A DNA stretch of 6,476 bases from Erythrobacter sp. (GTDB lineage Bacteria; Pseudomonadota; Alphaproteobacteria; Sphingomonadales; Sphingomonadaceae). Both the position numbers and the translations under genes were made by a program. Below, in pieces: positions 1 through 4,557 of this stretch; positions within the stretch are counted from its first letter, which is position 1; each line of letters begins with the position of its first letter. Location of the stretch: positions 1 through 6,476 of the forward strand of contig JABSPI010000248.1 in NCBI GenBank assembly GCA_013214365.1, read 5' to 3'. The notes below the pieces were generated by a model that worked only from the letters and a program-made list of their open reading frames with translations, searched no databases and had not been told where the DNA came from.

Positions 1-2
1 TC

Positions 3-224
3 GATGGGCAATTGCAAACCAACACCGCGATTGCCGGGCTCAGTGTGGAATGCAACACCGGATCGGGGTGGCAACCGGTTGAGCAATGCGCCCCGCAAGC
101 GGGCATAGAGGTGCAATTGCGCAGCACCAATGCCACCGGCCAATTGCACTCGCGCATTTCGCGGATCACGATCGAGAGCGCCGCTAAAAGTGAAGATAAC
201 GCGCCCGCTGACGGCGCGGATTAA
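3..224 (+). CDS. 3' end of an unrecognised gene (partial, runs off left edge)
   Basis: The reading frame is open from the first full codon (GAT at 3) to TAA at 222-224, so this is the C-terminal ~73 residues of a longer protein. A TTG at 12 could be read as a start, but nothing there resembles a ribosome binding site. The segment contains two cysteines about ten residues apart (VECNTGSGW and EQCAP), followed by alternating hydrophobic residues typical of beta strands (GIEVQLRS, SRITIES). It ends in a polar, acidic, alanine-rich tail (SEDNAPADGAD). A secreted or periplasmic beta-rich domain with a disulfide is possible, but I do not recognise the family. It converges on the GH10 gene with only 47 bp between the two stop codons, so it probably belongs to a separate transcription unit. 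Confidence 0.6.
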   Translation, partial: DGQLQTNTAIAGLSVECNTGSGWQPVEQCAPQAGIEVQLRSTNATGQLHSRISRITIESAAKSEDNAPADGAD

Positions 225-258
225 GCTTGGGCGCGGTTTAAGCTTGGGCGCGGTTTAA
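221..258. repeat. 17-bp tandem direct repeat, about 2.2 copies
   Basis: The unit TTAAGCTTGGGCGCGGT occurs perfectly at 221-237 and 238-254, followed by a partial third copy TTAA at 255-258. The first copy carries the TAA stop codon of the upstream gene, so the second copy lies just outside the coding region. It looks like a recent slippage or short duplication event. No flanking features suggest a mobile element. Confidence 0.9.
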
Positions 259-272
259 ACCTGCAGGCGCCC
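246..272. terminator. Possible weak bidirectional terminator between convergent genes
   Basis: A 6-bp all-GC inverted repeat (GGGCGC at 246-251, GCGCCC at 267-272) encloses a 15-nt loop that contains the perfect palindrome GGTTTAAACC (252-261). It lies between the stop codons of two converging genes, where a shared terminator is expected. There is no clear T-tract on either side, the loop is long for an intrinsic terminator, and the right arm touches the GH10 stop codon. The call therefore rests mainly on position. Confidence 0.2.
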
Positions 273-1387
273 TAGCGCATCGGGGCGGCGCGCAATGCCG
301 CCTCTATCGCGCTGAACATGGGTTTGGGGCGCAATTGATCGTCGAACGGATGGCCGCGCAACGCCAACCCATCAGCGCGCCGGCCCCATTGCGGGTAGCC
401 GGGCCGGTTCATATAGCTCGCCCCATCGCCCAGCGACCACACCACCACATCGCGCACATTGGTAAAATCGAGCGTCAGATCGAGATAGGCGCGGCAATGC
501 GCGGCCACTTCCGCGTCGCGTATAGCCGGGTCTGAGGCGGCGATATTACGGTCGCTGCAATCGAATTCGGTGATCGCAATGGCAAACCCCATATCGCTCA
601 CCGCCTGGAGGAAATCGCGCCAACCGCGTTCATCGCGCGCGCGCCCCAACGTCTTGCCGATGTGGCTTTGAATGCCCAGCGTATGAAGCGGCAGATCGCG
701 CTGCCGCGCGCGTTCCAACAATCGCAGCACGCCATCGCGGTGACGCGGATCGGCATCCCAGCTCATGGTTTCGTTGAGCGCCAGCCGCGCAGCGGGAAAT
801 TTTTCGCCCATAATCTGGAAAGCAAGGTCGAAAAACCGATTGCCGATCGCGCGGGTGAAATGGGTTTCGCGGATCTCGCCAGTGGCTGGATCAATCACCT
901 CATTCATCGCATCCCAGCTTTCCACCCCGCCAAAGCGCCGTGCGAGATAGGCGCCATGACGCCACATGTGGCGGGTCAAATCGCGCACTGCGCCGCGCGC
1001 GGTCGCCGCGGCAATATCGACCAGCCATACCGGCATCCGGTCATGATGGTTCCACATAAAACAATGGCCGCGCATGGCCTTGTTATGGGCCGCACCAAGC
1101 CGCGCAAACCAGGCCGCTTCGTGATCGGATATGACCCGCTCTTGCGGTTCGAGATATTGCCATTTCATCGCGTTTTCCGCGACCAATAGGCCGGCATGGT
1201 GCAAGACCAGATCGGCATAGGCGGGCTGCGCCATCGTCTTGGCCGAAACCGCCACGCCGAAGCGCAATCCGCGTGTTTTCGCCAGCGTGTCGAGGGAGCC
1301 TGCGAGCCGCTCTGCGCGCGCCGATTGGGCGCTAATGCCCGCTATCGTGCCCAAAATTGCGTTTGTAACGAAGTCTCTACGTCGCAT
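272..1387 (-). CDS. Tat-exported GH10 family glycoside hydrolase (endo-1,4-beta-xylanase-like)
   Basis: This 371-residue enzyme of the retaining GH10 (beta/alpha)8 family, whose usual activity is internal cleavage of beta-1,4-xylan, is likely periplasmic or secreted. Residues 1-25 form a Tat-type signal (RRRDF at 2-6, hydrophobic stretch, ARA at 23-25 before the likely cut). Family motifs appear in order: AENAMKW (70-76), GHCFMWNHH (107-115), WDAMNE (158-163) with presumed acid/base Glu163, GIQSH (238-242), ITEFD (272-276) with presumed nucleophile Glu274, VVWSLGDGASY (315-325), and the C-terminal PFDDQLRPKPMFSAI (347-361). The length is that of a single catalytic domain with no carbohydrate-binding module. 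Two usual sugar-contact positions differ: Asn113 replaces the His of the WHSQ motif, and Tyr325 replaces the Trp that lies eight residues after Trp317. The gene is divergent from the polysaccharide operon and shares its control region. The ATG at 1387 is supported by the signal peptide; its upstream RBS is weak. Family assignment is firm; the substrate may not be xylan. Confidence 0.9.
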   Translation of the reverse strand: MRRRDFVTNAILGTIAGISAQSARAERLAGSLDTLAKTRGLRFGVAVSAKTMAQPAYADLVLHHAGLLVAENAMKWQYLEPQERVISDHEAAWFARLGAAHNKAMRGHCFMWNHHDRMPVWLVDIAAATARGAVRDLTRHMWRHGAYLARRFGGVESWDAMNEVIDPATGEIRETHFTRAIGNRFFDLAFQIMGEKFPAARLALNETMSWDADPRHRDGVLRLLERARQRDLPLHTLGIQSHIGKTLGRARDERGWRDFLQAVSDMGFAIAITEFDCSDRNIAASDPAIRDAEVAAHCRAYLDLTLDFTNVRDVVVWSLGDGASYMNRPGYPQWGRRADGLALRGHPFDDQLRPKPMFSAIEAALRAAPMR

Positions 1388-1413
1388 GATTACTTATCTT
1401 GGCACAAACATTT

Positions 1414-1428
1414 TGCGAATTTTTCGCA
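1414..1428. promoter_or_regulatory. Inverted repeat TGCGAA-TTT-TTCGCA, candidate operator
   Basis: Perfect 6-bp arms at 1414-1419 and 1423-1428 flank a TTT spacer, 27 bp upstream of the GH10 start codon. The short spacer and AT-rich centre suit a dimeric DNA-binding protein, or a small hairpin in the GH10 leader. No binding protein can be named from the sequence. Confidence 0.3.
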
Positions 1429-1434
1429 TTCCGC

Positions 1435-1457
1435 TAAAGGATTTTGCGAGGCCTTTA
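1435..1457. promoter_or_regulatory. Inverted repeat TAAAGG-N11-CCTTTA, candidate operator
   Basis: Perfect 6-bp arms at 1435-1440 and 1452-1457 are separated by 11 bp and centred 25 bp from the neighbouring TGCGAA repeat. The second copy of the ATTTTGCGA direct repeat fills the spacer. It may be an operator, but inverted repeats of this size also arise by chance in an AT-rich gap. Confidence 0.2.
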
Positions 1458-1523
1458 CCAAACGTTAGCCCTCAAATAGGTCGGATCGCGCATACACCCC
1501 TAAAATTGCTAATTTCCGAAGTC

Positions 1524-1529
1524 TATAAT
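1524..1529 (+). promoter_or_regulatory. Candidate -10 box (TATAAT) for the polysaccharide operon
   Basis: This is an exact sigma-70-type -10 consensus, 54 bp upstream of the GTG start at 1583. No good TTGACA-like -35 element lies 16-18 bp upstream, so the promoter would be activator-dependent or the match may be fortuitous. Confidence 0.35.
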
Positions 1530-1570
1530 TATTCTAATCTGGCGATCTCGCTGAAATAAGAGGGTCGCGC

Positions 1571-1575
1571 AGGAG
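1571..1575 (+). promoter_or_regulatory. Shine-Dalgarno AGGAG that fixes the GTG start of the SQD1-like gene
   Basis: AGGAG lies 7 nt before GTG at 1583. It decides the start in favour of GTG over the in-frame ATG at 1598, which would remove the first beta strand (RIII) of the nucleotide-binding fold. Confidence 0.75.
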
Positions 1576-1582
1576 TAATTTC

Positions 1583-2929
1583 GTGCGCATAATAATAATG
1601 GGCGGCGATGGTTTTTGCGGGTGGCCCACCGCGCTGTATCTTTCGGCCTCGGGCCATGACGTGACGATTGTAGACAATTTGTCGCGGCGGGACATTGACG
1701 CCCAATTGGGGGTTCAAAGCCTCACTCCGATTGCATCGATGGAACAGCGGATTGCCGCCTGGCGCGATGTGACCGGGCACACGATCCGCTTTGTCCTGCT
1801 TGATCTTGCACGCGAGCCGGAGCGGCTAGCAACCTTGCTCAAGAACACCCGGCCCGACGCGGTCGTCCATTTCGCCGAACAGCGCGCCGCCCCCTATTCG
1901 ATGCGCGGGCCGGCGGAAAAACGCTACACGGTCGACAACAATATTGGCGGCACGCACAATCTGCTGGTGGCGCTGACCCATTATGCGCCCGACACCCATC
2001 TGGTTCATCTGGGGACAATGGGCGTCTATGGCTATAGCGGGAACGGATTTTCGATCCCCGAGGGGTATCTCGATGTGACAGTGCGCGATGACGCAGGCAC
2101 CCCGCACAGCCGTGACATCCTGTTCCCGACCCGGCCGGGCAGCGTCTATCACATGACCAAATCGCTCGATCAGATCCTGTTTCAATTCTACGCCCAAAAC
2201 GATCAACTCAAGATCACCGATCTGCACCAGGGGATCGTTTGGGGCACCCAAACCCGCGACACGATGCGCGATCCGCGCTTGATCAACCGGTTCGATTATG
2301 ACGGCGAATATGGCACTGTACTCAACCGCTTTGTGGTTGAAGGGGCGCTCGGCCACCCTCTAACCGTTCACGGCACCGGGGGTCAGACCCGCGCCTTCAT
2401 CAATATTCAGGACACAGTGCGATGCATCAAGCTCGCGATTGAGACGCCGCCAGAACGCGGTGAGCGGGTCAAAATCCTCAACCAGGTGGCGCAGACGCAG
2501 ACCGTGGCGGATTTGGCCCATTTGGTGGCTGCGCGCATGGGGGCCGATATTGCATATATGCCCAATCCGCGCGCCGAAGCGGCCGAAAACGAGCTGAGCG
2601 TGAGCAATGCAACCTTTCTCGCTTTGGGGCTCGATCCGATCATGCTCGACAGCGCGCTGCTGCAAGAGACGATCGATTTGTGCCGCGCGCACAAGGGCCG
2701 GGTTGACCTTGTGCATATTCCGGCGCGTTCGGCGTGGAATGCCGAATGCGAGGCGCGGCTGGGCGATCAAGACGGCTCGGCAAGCCGAGGCGATACAGCA
2801 CCTGATTTGGGACCTTACCGGGACCGTGGGGGCGGGGTTGGCTTTGAAAACGGCGGGGCTGGCGGCAAAGCCGGCGGGCCTGGCGGGGAAACCGACCTGC
2901 TCGCAAATCTATACAGTCAAGTTTCCTAA
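1583..2929 (+). CDS. SQD1/SqdB-like NAD-dependent epimerase/dehydratase (UDP-sulfoquinovose synthase family)
   Basis: This cytoplasmic short-chain dehydrogenase-like enzyme has 448 residues. Plant SQD1 and bacterial SqdB make UDP-sulfoquinovose from UDP-glucose and sulfite using bound NAD. The resemblance to SQD1 runs over most of the length: GGDGFCGW (7-14), the NAD-ribose Asp in VDNLSRR (30-36), LGVQSLTPIAS (42-52), VVHFAEQRAAPYSM (94-107), LGTMG (143-147, Thr145), YHMTK (Tyr189 and Lys193, the YxxxK pair), NRFDYD (235-240), GHPLTVHGTGGQTRAF (257-272) and PNPRAEA (327-333). Val148 occupies the place where SQD1 has Glu (GTMGEYG), so the exact reaction is uncertain. The family-like part ends near SAWN (383-386); beyond it lies a Gly-rich tail with a 7-residue repeat and weaker codon bias, perhaps a frameshifted end. 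First gene of the operon, with BcsB-like and GT2 genes downstream. This suggests a nucleotide sugar for a polysaccharide rather than sulfolipid. Family firm, product inferred. Confidence 0.88.
   Translation: MRIIIMGGDGFCGWPTALYLSASGHDVTIVDNLSRRDIDAQLGVQSLTPIASMEQRIAAWRDVTGHTIRFVLLDLAREPERLATLLKNTRPDAVVHFAEQRAAPYSMRGPAEKRYTVDNNIGGTHNLLVALTHYAPDTHLVHLGTMGVYGYSGNGFSIPEGYLDVTVRDDAGTPHSRDILFPTRPGSVYHMTKSLDQILFQFYAQNDQLKITDLHQGIVWGTQTRDTMRDPRLINRFDYDGEYGTVLNRFVVEGALGHPLTVHGTGGQTRAFINIQDTVRCIKLAIETPPERGERVKILNQVAQTQTVADLAHLVAARMGADIAYMPNPRAEAAENELSVSNATFLALGLDPIMLDSALLQETIDLCRAHKGRVDLVHIPARSAWNAECEARLGDQDGSASRGDTAPDLGPYRDRGGGVGFENGGAGGKAGGPGGETDLLANLYSQVS
2847..2894 (+). repeat. Imperfect 21-bp tandem repeat in the 3' tail of the SQD1-like gene
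   Basis: About 2.3 copies with a 21-bp period (around 2847-2867, 2868-2888, then a partial copy). The best-matching core is CGGCGGGGCTGGCGG at 2851-2865 against CGGCGGGCCTGGCGG at 2872-2886. In the annotated frame it encodes a Gly-rich heptad (GGAGGKA, GGPGGET). In the next frame it encodes an Ala/Lys heptad (LKTAG, LAAKPAG, LAGKPT). Confidence 0.75.
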
Positions 2930-2963
2930 CCCACACCAACCAACAAATACGGGCCGACAAGAC

Positions 2964-2968
2964 AGGAG
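2964..2968 (+). promoter_or_regulatory. Shine-Dalgarno AGGAG for the BcsB-like gene
   Basis: AGGAG lies 8 nt before ATG at 2977. A nearer ATG at 2972 is out of frame and meets a stop after four codons, so this site supports the 2977 start. Confidence 0.7.
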
Positions 2969-2976
2969 CGAATGAT

Positions 2977-4557
2977 ATGCGTTTAGCAGGACTGGGCGTC
3001 TTGGCGCTGTTGCTGGTGGGGTTTTTGATTTTCCTGGGCCAACGCGGCGCATTTGACGCCAATTGGTTGCGATCAGACGGCCCCGATCCGGCGCGTTTCT
3101 CCGATGCCAACACCACCGTTCTTGCCCATCTCGATGCCGAAGGCAGCGAGGTGTTTGGCGCGCCGGTGGCACAGGATGCACCGCTGATCTTGTCGGGCCT
3201 GCCGGCTTATGCCGGGATGCAATTTCGCCTGCCGCTCGACACCCGCCCGGTCTCTGGCGATCTTGATCTTGTCTTCACCACATTGGTTGCTGAAAATGTC
3301 GAAGGGGTTTTGCGCGTGTCGATCAATGGCATGAAGCGCGCCGAATATCTGTTGGAAACCGGCCAACAAGCCCACAGCCTGCAGGTGCAATTGACCCGCG
3401 AGGAATTGGCATCGGGCACGATCAATGCCGCGGTCAGCCTGCAAGGGCGCGGACCGATTGCGGAATGCACCGGCGATGATGCGATCGCGGCGGTGGTGAC
3501 GCTCGATCCGGCAAGCGGGCTGCGCTTGAACCTGTCGGGCGCGCCGCAAACCACGCGCGACAAGCTCGCTTTGTGGGGCGACCGGGTGCCGATGGCGCTG
3601 ACCGGCGGCGCTGATGGCGCAGGCGGGGCGAGCAGCGATGATACAAACGCGCTGCACCAGGCCGCGATTTTGCGCGAAAAGGGCTATCGCCCGGTTCTGG
3701 CTGAAAACGGGGTCGATCTTGAAATCTTGCGCACGCTCGCCGGAGAGGCCAGCCCACGCGGCCGCTTCACTGTGCCCGCCGCCTATCCGATTGCGCTGGC
3801 GAGCGCGCCGGTCAATGACGGGGTGCGCAAATTCACCCGCCGCACCAGCTGGCGCTACACTTATGATGCGGCCGATCTGCCCGATGGGCGTTTGCCATCA
3901 GCGCTTGATCTGCGTTTGCTTATTGGGCCATCCACCACCCGGTTGCAGCGCGATGTGGCGGTGACGCTCAACAACAACCTGTTGTTTTCGCGCCGGATTG
4001 CCGATGGGGCAGAGCGTTTGAACCAATCAGTTGTCATCCCCGCGCGGGTGCAAAAACACACCAATACGCTCGACATAACGGTGTCGGCCTATGACGCGCA
4101 GGATTTGCGCTGCGGCGATATCGCGCAATCAGTGGCGCAGCTTTTGCCCGGCACCGCCTTGCGCGCAGGGACGGCGCGGCTCGATGGGGAGCTGGAAGGC
4201 CTGCGCGCAGCTTTGTTGCGTGCCGGCAGCGTGCGGCTCGACACCGGCGCGCTCTCGCCCCCCGATGCCACTGCGGCGATCACGCTGATCGCGGCGCTGG
4301 GCCCCTCGCGCTGGGAAGCGAGCCAGACCGCGCAATCCGCACGCATCCGCGCCTTCGCCAATGGCGCCGCCGCGCAGCGTATGACCCGCGAGCCCGAAAT
4401 GGACCATTGGATAATCACCCGCCCCGCCCCAGCCGGCAGCGAGGTCACAGTCCAGCGTCTTGGCCAAAGCCGGCTTGAAGATATCGCGGCCACAGCCTTG
4501 GTGGTGAGCGTGGTGCGCCCCCCCGCTCAGGCCAGCACCCGCGCATCTGGCCTATGA
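2977..4557 (+). CDS. Short BcsB-like periplasmic carbohydrate-binding subunit of a polysaccharide synthase
   Basis: BcsB is the periplasmic partner of cellulose synthase BcsA and guides the nascent glucan out of the membrane. This 526-residue protein starts with one hydrophobic segment (about 4-20, no clear cleavage site, so a signal anchor or signal peptide). The BcsB pattern of two jelly-roll plus flavodoxin-like units can be followed. The first beta-rich module is at ~80-185 (FRLPLDTRPVSGDLDL, LRVSINGMKRAEYLL, ECTGDD) and the first alpha/beta module at ~195-270, interrupted by a Gly/Ser loop (209-220). The second beta-rich module is at ~287-385 (LPSALDLRLLIGPS, VAVTLNNNLLFSRR, SVVIPARVQKHTNTLDITV) and the second alpha/beta module at ~398-512. 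Typical BcsB is around 750 residues and ends in a transmembrane helix; here the C-terminus (RPPAQASTRASGL) has none. It overlaps the downstream GT2 gene by ATGA, which supports a synthase-subunit role. Assignment rests on motif pattern and context. Confidence 0.75.
   Translation: MRLAGLGVLALLLVGFLIFLGQRGAFDANWLRSDGPDPARFSDANTTVLAHLDAEGSEVFGAPVAQDAPLILSGLPAYAGMQFRLPLDTRPVSGDLDLVFTTLVAENVEGVLRVSINGMKRAEYLLETGQQAHSLQVQLTREELASGTINAAVSLQGRGPIAECTGDDAIAAVVTLDPASGLRLNLSGAPQTTRDKLALWGDRVPMALTGGADGAGGASSDDTNALHQAAILREKGYRPVLAENGVDLEILRTLAGEASPRGRFTVPAAYPIALASAPVNDGVRKFTRRTSWRYTYDAADLPDGRLPSALDLRLLIGPSTTRLQRDVAVTLNNNLLFSRRIADGAERLNQSVVIPARVQKHTNTLDITVSAYDAQDLRCGDIAQSVAQLLPGTALRAGTARLDGELEGLRAALLRAGSVRLDTGALSPPDATAAITLIAALGPSRWEASQTAQSARIRAFANGAAAQRMTREPEMDHWIITRPAPAGSEVTVQRLGQSRLEDIAATALVVSVVRPPAQASTRASGL

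Larger units (their letters stand above)
1388..1582. promoter_or_regulatory. AT-rich divergent control region between GH10 and the polysaccharide operon
   Basis: This 195-bp gap separates two divergently transcribed starts and is visibly richer in A+T than the flanking genes. It contains a TATAAT box facing the plus-strand operon, two short inverted repeats and a repeated ATTTTGCGA (1410-1418 and 1441-1449, 31 bp apart, about three helical turns). I see no convincing small gene or RNA in it. The arrangement suggests that both directions are co-regulated, but no regulator gene is present in the window. Confidence 0.6.

Noticed and set aside
221..267. Cloning-vector or adapter contamination suggested by HindIII, PmeI and SbfI-like sites
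   Set aside because: The flanking genes continue normally on both sides with intact ends, and the HindIII-like site is doubled only because the 17-bp unit is duplicated. I keep it only as a low-interest observation.
335..1559. Plus-strand open frames opposite the GH10 gene (for example 662-1189, 1196-1468 and 1239-1559)
   Set aside because: They lie antisense to a gene with clear GH10 motifs, encode His/Arg/Pro-rich sequence without recognisable domains, and lack supporting ribosome binding sites.
1529..3181. Minus-strand open frames beneath the SQD1-like gene and the start of the BcsB-like gene (for example 1826-2356, 2360-2770, 2640-3116)
   Set aside because: They are shadow frames of GC-rich coding sequence; the plus-strand frame has strong family motifs throughout.
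1583..4557. A sulfolipid (sulfoquinovosyl diacylglycerol) biosynthesis operon
   Set aside because: Only the SQD1-like enzyme fits. The neighbours are a BcsB-like protein and a multi-membrane GT2 with QxxRW, not the SqdX/SqdD-type glycosyltransferases of sulfolipid synthesis. Not excluded if other sqd genes lie outside the window.
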